Below are positions 34,990-46,789 of a stretch of 64,000 bases of DNA, in pieces. The position numbers were made by a program, and so were the translations under genes. This DNA is from Megamerina dolium (Eukaryota; Arthropoda; Insecta; Diptera; Megamerinidae), in contig OY978526.1 of assembly GCA_963854835.1 (NCBI GenBank), positions 76,914,418-76,978,417 on the forward strand. Direction: 5' to 3'. The notes under the pieces are model-generated. The model was not told where the DNA came from, ran no database searches, and saw nothing but the letters and a program-made list of their open reading frames with translations. The first letter of the stretch is position 1, and each line of letters starts with the position of its first letter.

Positions 34990-35460
34990 ATGCCGCTAAA
35001 TTATATCTTAAATATGCTCTTTTTAAAATGGTGAGTTTTCTAAAAATGGTTTTGCAAAAAGCTCTAAAGACACCGGCTAACTGGCACTAGATTCCAATTG
35101 ATCTCGCCATCTTTATCGTCCCTCGTAGCACATGTTAGGTTAATGTGAAAATATTTGTCCTGGACGCAAATTGTAGCTAACCCTTTGTTGTTTGCTGTGA
35201 ACGGACTCTGACCGACAACAAATCCACATCCTACTTGGTTCTCACATTTTACAACGACTATGCTGCAAAATGTTTACCCTTCTTAAATCATTGCTATTGT
35301 TTAATTAGCATGAAATATCTTGTCGTCTGTTTGTTCATGATGAATCAATGACCGACCCCTGATAACCGATACAATATCATCGCTTATAACAATTCATCGC
35401 TTTAATACAGATAATAATCTAGATTTTTCTAGTATTGTGACAAATAATTTCACACTACTG
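34990..35460. other. Unassigned sequence
   Basis: Nothing recognised. Confidence 0.3.
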
Positions 35461-36330
35461 TCACCCATCCTTCTATGTGCTGCTGCTGCGACTATGTGAG
35501 ATGCGAGGGTCATGATGATGCGGATGATCACTGGTCGACTAGAATAAATTGCATCAAGAGTTAATGATGCTATTTGTGTCTCATTACAATAATCTCCATT
35601 CGATCCGAATCGAATGATGATAATACTTGGTTGGCAACCCTCGTCGCTAGTGGTGTTGGATTTGATATCTTTTTTTTTTTTTTTTGTATTTTATTTAATA
35701 TTCACGCATACTCAAATTCACAAATGCACACACACAAACACACACACACACCCATAGATACGGGCTCTTCTTTATACTCATCATAAATAAATACACATTG
35801 CCGGCATTATATTAAACTCATAGAATGGCGAGTATGTTGTTGTTTGTTATTATTCTTATTGTCGTTATTGTTATTGTTGTTGTTGTTGTTGTTGTTGTTG
35901 GCGGTGGTGGTGGTGGTGATGTTGTCGATTTTTATTGTGTATTTCCAATTCCAAGTAAACTATTATATTATAACGCTGCTGCTGCTCGATGATGATGATA
36001 ATAGTGATTCTCCGACTATGGTGATTGTATGCATGCATATGTGACTTGTACACGAGTATACAAGTATGTACATAAATATGTAGTATGTGTATGATTGTTT
36101 GTTGTTGTTGTTGCCATTACTAGTATGCTTGTTTGATTATGTGTGATTGAGAGTCGTGCTTTTGCTTACCATTTGCGTATATTAGCTCGCTCGCTTCAAG
36201 TGAGCCAAAATGATTGTGGTGGTATGTATCATTTACGTATTGGATTGGAGGTAAAAACAAAAATGTTGGACCCTTTTCACTGTTAGATCATCCAACAAAC
36301 TAATTTTTGTTTGTTTTGTTGGTGTTAATG
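35461..36330. repeat. Microsatellite cluster
   Basis: T run about 35671-35685, CACACA 35727-35751, (TTG)n 35873-35901, GGTGGTGGT 35903-35918 and GTTGTTG 36099-36113. Confidence 0.85.
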
Positions 36331-36714
36331 GTATGAATGTGTGCCACTTTTCTGAAAGGACTTGCGCGGAGCTTTTGATTCGATATCAAATAATAAATTC
36401 TTTTGAAGCCAGCACTACTTTACAAATAAATGACTGAAGCTTTTTGACGTTTCGGCATATGAAACAGAGTCTAACTGAAGATCGCGATGGTGATAATTAA
36501 TTGGACTCCCGTTGAGAAACGAAGATTTCGTACCGAAGGCGGGAAATTAACGTTGATAATTGGTGATTGTCTAATAATATAAAGTCAGCTGTGTACCTAA
36601 TACATTTAAATTCTTTTGCGAATTTGCTTTGATTCTGTTTTAATTCCGATCCTAAAAGTAGGTATACTCTTTTTATTTTTTTTTTTGTCATTACTAAACA
36701 TAAGGTTTGTAAAT

Positions 36715-37040
36715 GCGAAAGGAAAAACACAATGTACACACTGAAAAAAGATACATATGACAAACGATGAAAAAAAGAAAGGGTAATTTTGTATTCGAAA
36801 AAAAAAAAAATATCACGAAAAACTGCCCAACGTTACAATTCATTCGAAATTAATGATGTCATTTTCTATGCTTATTTGAAGATTAGCAGATGCGAAAGGA
36901 GGACGCACATGATGTGTACAGTGAAGAGTTATGGCAAAACAAAGAACAGGGAGAGGGCAATTAACCATTCGTAAAAAATATCACGAAATATTGACGACGT
37001 TACGATTGAATCGGAATTAATGATGACATTTTCAGGAATT
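36715..37040 (+). repeat. Direct duplication, ~170-bp unit
   Basis: GCGAAAGGA at 36715 and 36892, AATATCACGAAA at 36809 and 36977, and GGAATTAATGATGACATTTTC-type ends at about 36847 and 37011 mark two diverged copies (roughly 75-80% alike). Confidence 0.8.
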
Positions 37041-37509
37041 TTGAATTATTCAGGACAATTTCATAGCCATGTCTGGATTAATAATTGCAATTTCCCCGTC
37101 ATTCCTGTCATAAATAATGATTGAAACAATAGAAATGGGTAAATGATTTTTCAAAATTGTGAAAGTTGAAACGTGCATTAAAATACTCAGAGTTGAAGAC
37201 CAATTTTTCGCATATTCTTAACCCTATCTTCATCCCCTAGGGGAATGCTGCCTTACAAAATGGCCATTTTCTATATATAATTTTTCTCCAATTGCTACCA
37301 GGGTGCTCATAGGTGGCACCTCTATTTATTTTTACAACCCAAAAATTTGCCGGAACAGAGTTACTTCCCTTCTTGACACCTTAAAGAGGCTCTACAATAA
37401 CTACAAATTGTCCAGAAATCGCCTCCTCTAAAGCAGTCATGTATTTTAATGCATTGCGCTTATATCTTATTTTATTTCCTCGAACCCCGGAAACATTGAA
37501 ACATTTAAA
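37041..37509. repeat. AT-rich sequence with diverged 'CCTTARRGGGG' repeat pieces
   Basis: CCTATCTTCATCCCCTAGGGGAATGCTGCCTTACAAAAT (37223 on) and CTTGACACCTTAAAGAGGCTCTAC (37372 on) resemble the repeats at 58.3-58.8 and 63.6-63.8 kb. Confidence 0.4.
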
Positions 37510-38782
37510 GCGTGATCCATATCGAGGTTCCCTACTTTTTTAAAGAAAAAAAAAAAACACAGAAAATTCAAATTGAATGGGGAATGTTTATTATCATTTG
37601 AAAGAACATTCTTTGGCATTTATTTTTTGAAGATTATGTCTTTCAAATGTTGACCGCGGCTACGTCTCAGATGGTCCATCCGTTGAGTTCAATTTTCGAT
37701 GACTCGTTCGAGCATTTCGACAGGTAACTGGCGAATGACACGCATAATGTTTTGCTCCAAGGCCTGAATCGAAGCGTGTTTGTCCGCATAAACTTTAGAC
37801 TTTACATATCCCCACAGGAAAAAGTCTAACGGTGTGTGAATATCACACGATCTTGGTGGCCAATCGACCGGCCCAAAACGTGAAATTATCTGCTCACCGA
37901 AGTGTTCTCTCAATAAATCCATTGATTGATGCGATGTGTGGGAAGTGGTGCCGTTTTGTTGAAACCAAATGTCGCCGAGATCACGAGCTTCAATTTCAGG
38001 CATCAAATAGTCGGATATCATGGCACGATAACGGTCGCCATTGACGGTTACGTTCTCACCGGCATCATTTTTGAAGTAGTATGGACCGATGATTCCACCG
38101 GCCCACAAACCACACCAAACTGTTGTTTTTTCTGGATGAAGTGGCAGCTGTTGAATCCTCTTCAGGTTGCTCTTCGTCCCAAATGCGGTAAATTTGGATG
38201 TTTACATACCCATTGAGCCAGAAATGGGCCTCATCGCTGAACAAAATTTGGCTCGAAAACGTCGGATCTTCTTGGAACTTTTCAAGAGCCCATAGAGCGA
38301 AGCACAAGCTGTATTTTGTACGCTTTCAATTTAAGATCTCGACGTAAAATGCGCCAAGTCGTTCCATACGTTAGTTCGAGTTGCTGCAAACGGCGCCGAA
38401 TGGACTCTCCACGGTCTTCGTGTACACTCTCAGCTACGGCCGCTATATTTTCTTCACTGCGTGCTGGACGTGGTCTATTCGGTCGAATATCATCCAATAA
38501 TGAATGCTGGGTCTCAAGATGGGTGATGGTGTTGCGAATAGTACGCTCAGTAGGCCGATTATGTTGACCATAAGTTGAGCGAAGTGCACGAAACACATTT
38601 CTCACAGAACGTGAATTTTCGTAATAAAATTGAACGATTTGTAAACGTTGTTCAGGAGTAAGTCTTTCTATGATGAAATGCCAAACAATACTAAACAAAA
38701 ATAACATGACAGCATGGCACGACTTACACGTGATCTGTCAAAAAAAGGCTATTGAAAAAAGTATGTCTACTTGGATCACCCA
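37510..38782 (-). mobile_element. Mariner-family element (copy 2)
   Basis: Ends are imperfect inverted repeats: the left end (37510-37541) begins GCGTGATCCA and reaches TACTTTTTT; the right end (about 38749-38782) reads inward as GGGTGATCCAAGTAGACATACTTTTTTC. The ~1.27 kb between them is filled by one broken transposase gene in minus orientation. Confidence 0.85.
37689..38707 (-). pseudogene. Mariner-family transposase pseudogene (copy 2)
   Basis: Three overlapping minus-strand frames together cover the whole protein. Frame 1 (38707-38282) opens with ATG and has the N-terminal helix-turn-helix region (LTPEQRLQIVQFYYENSRSV, TERTIRNT) and RPNRPRPARS linker. Frame 2 (38307-38065) has the first catalytic Asp in FSDEAHFWLNG. 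Frame 3 (38108-37689) has FQQNGTTSHTS and then SCDIHTPLDFFLWGYVKSKVY with the third Asp, ending ERVIEN. Two frameshifts (near 38290, with probable loss of a few codons, and near 38130) break it. The second catalytic Asp is Asn (codon at 37953-37955), so even without frameshifts it should be inactive. It is the best preserved transposon gene in the window. Confidence 0.93.
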
Positions 38783-38965
38783 ATACTAAAATACACACTG
38801 TCATCTCTAGTGGGTTGAAATGCGTGGGTGTGGGGAACCCTAATTCATTTTTCTCCTCAACATTTTTCGCCTCTCCAAAGCGCTTCCGTACAATATTGAC
38901 CTATTTATCAAATTTGCTGCTTTTGCAGTAACCGATACTTTTTCCGCAATTCTATATACAATTTT
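38783..38965. other. AT-rich stretch
   Basis: No feature. Confidence 0.3.
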
Positions 38966-39906
38966 TTGTCACCCCCTCTTGATTTTCGAATATTTTCCAT
39001 TCTATTTTTTTTTTACGATTACTTATTTTATGATGATTTTATTTATTCAATAATATTTTTCCGCAACATTTTTCATCAGATGTTGATGATGATAATGATG
39101 ATGATGATGCTAGTGATGATGATGATGATAATACTGGTGATGCTAATGATACTTACTCACATAATCACACACACACGCAAATGCATGTTTGTATATTTTT
39201 TTATTATTTAATCTGCTGTTTCTAATATTTTTAATTTTGTTGTTATTTTGCGTTTTTCCCCCCCTCTCTCTTTCGCACTAATTTTTTGCACATATATGCA
39301 TATACTCTGTACTATTGTGAAATATGAACTTTTAACATTTTATATAATTTGATTATTATTGTTGTTGTTGTTGTGTTGGTACTGCTGCTGCTACTGCTGC
39401 TGCTTGCTGCTACTGCTACTCTGCTACTCTAATTTTATTATCTCTTTACGCTACTTTTACTTGCTGAATGTCCACTGTTATATGCTGTACAGACGGTTAG
39501 ATGTGTATTTGCAATGAATGTAAAATTGTGTAAAATAGAAATGAAGCCGAAGAAGAAGAAGAAAACCAACAAAACAAAAAAAATCTCATTAAAATATTTC
39601 TCTTCATATTTCAAACGGAAGATGGACGGACAGACGGACGGACCAAAGCGACCAGACAAACCCAAATGAGTAACTGAATAACACGAACGACCAACCACCG
39701 AACCCAAATGCTACTGGTACTACTGCTGCTGCTGCTGCTGCTGTTGCTGTTGCTACTGCTGACCCCATATTATAATGATTTAATAAATAATGAGCGAAGA
39801 AGAGAATAGAGTATGATTTATTTTGATGTTGTTGCTCTTGTTGTTGTTGTTGTTATGATTTTTTCGGTTTTGATTTTCATTTGCTTATTACGATGATGAT
39901 GATGAT

Positions 39907-39945
<39 letters not shown>

Positions 39946-41100
39946 AACGATAACGAGTACCCATTCTAATGAGTGAGGTGTAGCATGTAGTGAGTGAGTG
40001 AGTGAGTGTGTTAGTGAGTTAGTGAATGAGTGAGTGAGTGCGTGCGTTAGTACTTGGGTGCTATATGCGTGTATGTACGATTATATGCGTATAAGTGGTT
40101 GGTTGGTTGGTTGCTACTGCTTACTTAGTGCTTTGTTTGCTGCTTGAAGTATGTTAAATTAAATTTTGTAAAGATTTTTAGGCCTTATTACTTCATTAAA
40201 ATCTTAAAATTGTAGATGTATGAAACATGAAAGCATTAACAACAACAACAACAACAACAACAGCAACCAAAAATGAAACAAAACAGAAACCCAGCACAAC
40301 AACAACAACCGGTTGATGATGAAAATATGTGTATAGCTTATTAAGGGATTTTATGGCATTTAGGTTTTGTATTGGCGTGTGAAAAATCAGATGCAGGTCT
40401 CTGGATTGTGTACTATGTTGCGAGTGCTTGTGTGTTGTGTGTGTGTGTGTGTTTGTTACATTGTGATGGGTTTTTTTCTGTAGCGATCTCCACATAAATA
40501 TTGATGAATGAAATGTTTGTTATATTTATGATAAATTATATCGTTCGACGCCCACTTTTGTTGCATGCACCATTTGAAAGTAGGGCCAAAAATAAACGAT
40601 TTTGTGTATGCCCACTACACTAGATTAATTCGGACTCAACTCACTTGAATTGTGTTGTTGTTGTTGTACATATTAATATTTCTCATACCAACTATCACTT
40701 CATTTATTTTAATTAAATTTTTCCATACCATCATGTTTTGTGTATATGAACAATTTAAATGCCGATAACGACGATGTTGTTGTTGTGTAATGTTAATTGA
40801 AATTTTTGGTTTTTTTGTATTTGTGTGTAATCTTTGATAATTGCATTTTTTTTTTGTATATTATACAATTATTACAACACAACAACAACAATAGGGTGCA
40901 ATAACAGACACTGTTGCACAATATTTGAGTTTTTTTTTTTTTTTTTTGGCTTGTAATATTTGTACATGAATTTTATTAGAAAATTTATTTGTGGACTGAT
41001 TGGTGAAATGCGAAAGCTATTTTATGAAAACGATGTGAAATGAGTAATTTCTACTTAATTTGGATATGAACAAATCAATGATAATGATTATTTTATTTGA
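38966..41100. repeat. Long microsatellite-rich block
   Basis: GATGATGAT 39080-39130, CTGCTGCTACTGCTG 39380-39425, (CTG)n 39724-39748, GATGAT then (GAC)n 39892-39946, GTGA repeats 39990-40040, (ACA)n 40237-40264, (GT)n 40434-40453 and T run 40929-40947. Confidence 0.9.
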
Positions 41101-41119
41101 TTTATTATGACTTCATGTT

Positions 41120-42424
41120 GAATATTTTTCTAGCAAGTTTCAAGGTAATTGGTCGTAGTTAGAGTATATAATTATTTTTCAGTTAATTTGTACACATAAA
41201 TATTATTTGACATTAAATTTGAAATGAGATCATTCGTAAATATGCATTGTGGCCATATATTATTTTTATTTTTTTTTTACAAAAAACGATAAATTCGTAT
41301 GAAAGGTACCATTATTTTTTCAATACATCTTTATGTGACACTTTGTGAATCTTATTCATACACAGAAATATTACCTTGCATATAATTTGAAATGATTTTA
41401 TTCGTAAATAAATTATAGTGCCCATAGAAAATTTGAATTTTTTTTTTTTTTTTTTACACAAAAGGCGACAAATTTGAATGAAAGGTATCATTATTTTTAA
41501 GTGTATTGTTTTGAAACTTTGTGAAACTTATTTTTACACAAAAATATTACTCTATACATAAATTTTAAATCATTTCTTTAATAAATAAGCATAGTTCCCA
41601 TACAAATATATCATTTAATTAAACAAAAGTCAACAAATTTGTATGAAAGCTATCATAATTTTTCAATGCATTGTTTTGAATCTTTGCAAAGCTTTTTGTT
41701 TATCAAAATATTACACTACTTAATATTTGTGTATGTTCTATTGATCAAAAAAGTTTCTTTTTGAAAATAAAAATTGACATTTGTATGGAAAGTATCATCA
41801 ATTTTGAATGAATTTTTGTGAAAATTTAATTTCTTCAGCAAAATAATATATTACTACTCAAAATTTGAATACATTCTGTGTAAATAAATATAGTTCTCAT
41901 ACAAAAAGTTGACTTTTGAAGACAAAAATTGACAACTTTGTGTATGGAAAGTACCATTATTATTGATTGCATCGTTCTGACACATTGGAACTTATTTTTT
42001 TTCATGAAAATAGTACTCCACAGAAAATTTTAATACATTTTGTTTGTAAATAAACATAGCGCCCATACAAAAAGTTGATTTTTGAAAAACAAAAAATTGG
42101 AAAATTTGTATGAAAGATGTCATTACCTTTTAATAAATCTTTATGAAACTTTAAAAACCTTAAATAAACATAGTGCCCATACAAAAATTTAATTTTTGAA
42201 AAACAAAAATTGGTAAATTTGTATGAAAGATGCCATTATTTGTTAATAAATCTTTATGAAACTTTGAAAACCTTATTTTTTCAACAAGATTTGAAGTAAT
42301 TACATTAATAAATAACCACCATCCCCACGAAAAATTTTTAAAACAATAAAATCCGCAAATTTTACCGCAAATTTTGTTCTGACGTTTGTGTAAATGGCCA
42401 AAATAAATAAGTAGTAGTCTCAAA
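41120..42424 (+). repeat. Diverged tandem array, ~145-180 bp units (satellite family B)
   Basis: The motif AAATTTGTATGAAAG(G/A/C)TA(T/C)CATTAT recurs near 41291, 41470, 41635, 41778, 41932, 42102 and 42215. Each time a 'GT(A/G)CCCATACAAAA' box and 'AAATAAACATAG' precede it. Family members at 49.4-50.8 kb share the same order, so both arrays come from one family. Confidence 0.85.
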
Positions 42425-42470
42425 TTAAAGCACACAACAATACTGGAGGGGAGAAGCTTGGTCGATTTTT
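42425..42470 (+). mobile_element. SINE-1 fragment
   Basis: AAAGCACACAACAATACTGGAGGGGAGAAGCTTGGTCGA matches the SINE-1 stretch before its 3' end (compare 23722-23758). It closes the array and ends abruptly. Confidence 0.7.
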
Positions 42471-43084
42471 TTCACAGTTGCTATTTCTTTACTTACAAAT
42501 TTGTTTATTAGTTTAATAAATTATTTACTAGTAACGGAAGACTTTTTTTTCATACAAAAGTCAATTTTTCGATTTTCTTGATTTATCTAACTTTAGAATA
42601 CATAGGTGAACCGAAGGTCATGTTACCAGAGTGCTGCTAGTTTGTGGTAGTAAATTGATTTATCATTTTATTTCTTCGTCTTTTAATAATTAATTATAAT
42701 AATAAATTTTAAACGGTTAATTTCACGAATGGTTTTTCACTATGGATGAAATATTTTTGGGAATCATCATTAAATAAACCCAAGGTTCATTTATACCGCA
42801 ATAATGTTTTTTTTTTGAATGCCTTTTAATGTGCCATACATATGTACATGTATGAGTATTACGTCATTGCCAACTAGGAAATGAAAACTGTTTAACATGC
42901 ACGATGGAACGGAATTTGATAAATATTCGTTCAGATGTTTTTGCCAATTTTTGACTTGTTGGCTTCATATTTTGCTGCTTAATAACTATTTATTGCAATT
43001 GCCACACCATGTCATGAACCTTTTCTCAAACTAAACCTTCATAACTTGTTAATCTTTCACTTTGGACAAACACTTTTCACACGT
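42471..43084. other. AT-rich sequence without recognised features
   Basis: No coding or repeat signature could be assigned. Confidence 0.3.
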
Positions 43085-43560
43085 AAATTAATATTACAGT
43101 GGGTAATAATCATGCAGGAACTCATCAAGCCATGCCCACTTTTTAATGCAGCTGCCGTACAACATTTTTTGCAATTTTCAAATGCCATGACGTGTTAGGG
43201 GAACCATTTCCCCTACACAGCCACGTTTAAAGAATTGTAAGATTTGCAAGAACTGGACGAGGCACGCCCACTATTTAATGTAGCTCTCATACGAAGTTGT
43301 CAAATTGTTTAACTTTGAATATGCATAACTTTTGTAGTCTTGTGAGAGAAATCATCTCGAAAGAAATGGGCGAACGAACCACACCCACTTTTGAATATAG
43401 CTCCCATACAAATGATATTTTGACAAAAATTCTAGACGGAAATAATCTCGGAAGAAATCGACGAGCCACAACCTCTTTTTTAATGTAGCTCCCATACAAT
43501 ATGGTGAAAATCGACCGTCCCCGATCAATTGTAAGACCATTATCTTTTGTCTATAATTTT
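43085..43560 (+). repeat. Degenerate tandem repeats with a 'CCCACT-TTTAATGTAGCTCCCATAC' box
   Basis: The box recurs at about 43134, 43267, 43384 and 43476, each preceded by GA(C/A)GA(G/A)(G/C)CAC. Units are roughly 95-135 bp and very diverged. The CTCCCATACAA core is the one found in the 153-bp family. Confidence 0.7.
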
Positions 43561-43990
43561 TTTTTTTAACATAAATTCTACAAGAAACAAATTGGAATCA
43601 CTTTTGAATGTACACTAACGACCCATATACATTTTTTTGACGTTGGGATATTCAATGAAAACGATAGATATCACCGTTATCATGGTGAAATCGTTAACAA
43701 GACATGGTTACCTGGAATTTTTGACGCTATAAAAAGGAAAATTTGCCACAGAGTGGGAGAATTTATTTAATTTCCTTTGCAATTTTATAGGTATTGATTT
43801 TTATGTGGCAGCGCACCACCCCACCAACGTCATGAATGCGAATCATGATGAAATGGAATATCTTCAAGCTTATATTTATTATTAACATGTTACATTTTTA
43901 AATTACATACACATATCTCCAAGGTATTGTTGTAATATCAACCTTCCTCTCGTTCGGTTTGCTATTTAGAATTGTGATAACCTCAACACC
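43561..43990. other. Unassigned AT-rich sequence
   Basis: Nothing recognised. Confidence 0.3.
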
Positions 43991-44006
43991 ATTACAGATC
44001 AAATTG

Positions 44007-44037
<31 letters not shown>

Positions 44038-44880
44038 ATCAAAATATGCATTTGCACTATACATATGGGGATTAAAATGGCGACTTGAACGTATATTATT
44101 ACTTTTGGCCGTAGAATAACAAAAGCAGCCTACATATCGTATAACAACAACAACAAAACTAATTAATATTTATTGCTGTAGGTTAACCAGTGGTGATGAT
44201 GAACATTTACCAAGGTACTGAGGAATCGTTCATTCGATTATTCAACATGTCGTTTTTATTTGGCCTTTTTTTCAATATATAAAATAATAATAATTAATTT
44301 ATAATCGATAAATAGGTAACCAGAAAAATATAATAAAAAATAACAAATATAATCGAAAAAAATATTAAACAATTAAATGCTAATGCAAATTAATTACTTT
44401 TAATCATTTTACATTTCATTATGCATACACCAAATTTGTTGCTGTATTTTATTTATAGATTTCTTTTTATCTTTATTATTTTTATAAATTTTCTATTTCA
44501 CATTATTATTACCAATGTACATAAATAAACACTCGTAACCAAATGGTTAGAGTGCTGGCTGGCTGGCTGGCAGCTGAAAGAGGGTGAGGAAGACAACTTT
44601 TATCTGATATAATAAAATGCCATCAAACCACCACATCAGAGCACACACACACACACACACATACCTATGCATGTATATAGTGTTGTGTATCTAAATATTG
44701 TACATATGATGTGTAGTGTAAACCCTCCAACTCCGCATATTAGCAAACAAAAATGCCATATGATATCGCGCAAAAAACACAACAACATATTAGAGAGCGA
44801 AAGGAGAGAGAGAGAGAGAGTGAGAGAGTGTGTGCAAAAAAAAAATACAATATTGTAATAAGTAAAAATAACAACACACT
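43991..44880. repeat. Microsatellite cluster
   Basis: (GT)n 44010-44037, CAACAACAACAA 44143-44155, GGCTGGCTGGCTGGC 44556-44571, (CA)n 44642-44661 and (AG)n 44803-44822. Confidence 0.85.
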
Positions 44881-45359
44881 AAGGAACAATGTGTGAATAC
44901 CCAGCGGGAAAAATGGCAAAGTGCGAAGAGCTAAATAAATTTCCGTACCTATGAAAGATTATGTTTAGCGCTTCGACGAATTTTATTATTGTAATTTTTC
45001 ATAGCAAATTCATGCTTGGTACCTTCTCATATACCTGGCAAGCAAAGAGATATCATCCACCATTAGCTGGGTCTGCAAGAATCAATGAAGTAATCAATGA
45101 ATTTGTTCCTCATTTCGATTTATTCACTTTATATACGTAGAATATGGTCTATTGCATTCAAGAGAATTTATACTGAGATGTATAAAATTCATAATGTTGA
45201 CAAGAAAGCGTAGGACTTTTCTATTTGCCTGCGTCATTTTTGATTCACTCTCATACTTGCCATATAATACCTCATTAAACGCCTTCGAATTCTTGAGCAT
45301 GTTTTGATCGTCTTTCACCAGGTTCAATCCATCGTTTTGATTGTCATTTTGATCCTGGT

Positions 45360-45770
45360 GTATTGTGATGGATCCAGGTTTCATCAAAAGTTACGGAAAG
45401 ACGCAAAAAATTCTATAGATCACGTTGAAACACCCCCAAACAGCGCTTACAAACTTGCTATTTTTGATAAATTGCTGGATAACACAATACCCATTTTATT
45501 ATTATTAAAAGGCTCGGTAAAATTCTATGGAATCATAACATAACCACTCAGTTCGCATTTTTAGACTATAGACAATAGACCAAGTCGATTTTCGATGGTT
45601 TCCATTAATGAATTCTAGTGGTAATTATCTCTTTTGGTTTATCAGATTTTGCAGCATCATTTGTTAGTGTTCTTCGACCATGTTTAAACTTGGCAAATCA
45701 ATATTTTTTCATTTTATCCGATGGAGCAGATTCATCATAAAGTTGTACAGGTCTCTACACTATGTATTTA
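45360..45770 (-). pseudogene. Mariner transposase fragment (copy 3)
   Basis: Minus-strand reading gives, near 45670-45730, YWFAKFKHGRRTLTND then KSDKPKEI, which fits the mariner region joining the helix-turn-helix part to the catalytic domain. Near 45355-45410 it gives FLRLSVTFDETWIHHNTPG, the first catalytic Asp motif. The stretch between is shifted in frame and shortened. The second and third Asp motifs were not found, and no inverted repeats were recognised. It differs from copies 1 and 2, so it represents a separate mariner lineage. Confidence 0.75.
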
Positions 45771-46370
45771 TTTTTTGCCTTGAAAAAGCAATGTTTAATA
45801 TACTGATTTAATTGATTCTATAGCATTGAGTAATGCATGAATTAATGTCAAATTTTGACTGTGATCCTATTAAAAAATGACGTTTATACACACTTTTTAT
45901 TTCGTTGTTTTTCTTACAATTTCTGTGTCAGCAGCAGCATTATTATGTTACTTAAAATATTAATTTATAACTGAAAATAAAAAAAAATTAGTTAAAAAGT
46001 TTGATCTGTAATTTTCTCATTTATGCTAGTGGCCTCATTTTGACATCTACGAACGAAGGGCCCTGTGGAAAATTATTCCTAACGAGCAATAATTACAAAA
46101 TTTTAGAGTATTTCCTTTTTTTTTTTTCTTTGTACAAATTTTTACATATTTTGTTTTGAGATAGCGCGATGTATGTAATATTCAATTATTATAATTAATG
46201 ACGTCATAAATAATTATTTTTTTTTTGTATTGAATTATTAGTTTTTTAAACCACTTTTAAAAAGAAGCTACCCTTCATAACGTGTATTTCATTAATAACT
46301 TGACAGATTAAAAAAAAATTTTGTTCGAGAGCGTGCACCGCATCATATCGATCGAGTGCCTTCAGTTTTT
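45771..46370. other. AT-rich sequence without recognised features
   Basis: T runs near 46118-46128 and 46219-46228; nothing else. Confidence 0.3.
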
Positions 46371-46465
46371 GAGTTAACTGGGTCTTATAAATGCGTAGGT
46401 CAAGATGCTTTCGCAAAATTTGCCATAATGTGGTCTAAGCGACATCCAATTCCGGAGAACTTTTA

Positions 46466-46548
46466 ATGTTGTTATTGTTGTCCGTTGTTGAGGTGAACGG
46501 TCGAAGGTCGAGTGGTTCCGCGACGTGGACTCATCTGATCTGGAGAAG
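46466..46548 (-). mobile_element. Diverged SINE-2 body
   Basis: GAGGTGAACGGTCGAAGGTCGAGTGGTTCCGCGACGTGGACTCAT matches the SINE-2 body in reverse (compare 34636-34684). A degenerate GTT-rich stretch lies at 46468-46485; hairpin absent. Confidence 0.6.
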
Positions 46549-46553
46549 CTGTA

Positions 46554-46635
46554 ATCGCCGTTTAATGTTGTTGTTGTTTTAGCAGCAGGAGTGAACTGGA
46601 TATTATAAATGCGCAGGTCACGATCGCCGTTTAAT
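46554..46635 (-). mobile_element. Short (CAA)n-tailed element with 13 bp target-site duplication
   Basis: ATCGCCGTTTAAT lies at 46554-46566 and 46623-46635. The 56 bp between (46567-46622) reads on the minus strand as CGTGACCTGCGCATTTATAATATCC...CTCCTGCTGCTAAAACAACAACAAC. The tail is that of SINE-2, but the body is different and resembles 46376-46405 (TTATAAATGCGTAGGTCA). It is thus a heavily 5'-truncated copy of a second element family that uses the same 3' end. Confidence 0.85.
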
Positions 46636-46694
46636 CGACTGTTTTGGTTCGTTTGCGACGGACCAATCCGTTGTCTGACTGGAGCGGATACATC

Positions 46695-46786
46695 CATTCA
46701 CCTCATCAGAATACGGAAATGCTTTGTATGGGAACAAAACAAAGCATTTCCGTATTTTTGCTGCTACAGCAACAACAACAACGACA
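46695..46786 (+). mobile_element. SINE-2 3' half with a perfect 18-bp hairpin
   Basis: After TTCACCTCATCAG comes an inverted repeat with arms at 46710-46727 and 46739-46756 that pair perfectly over 18 bp around an 11-base loop, then TTTGCTGCTACAGCAACAACAACAAC. The part upstream of 46695 no longer resembles the SINE-2 body. Confidence 0.88.
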
Positions 46787-46789
46787 ACT

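Noticed and set aside
38316..38567. Arg/Ser-rich plus-strand open frame
   Set aside because: Antisense shadow of the second mariner transposase.
45124..45387. 87-codon minus-strand frame as an independent gene
   Set aside because: Its start overlaps the DETW motif of the mariner fragment in another frame and the remainder has no recognisable features.
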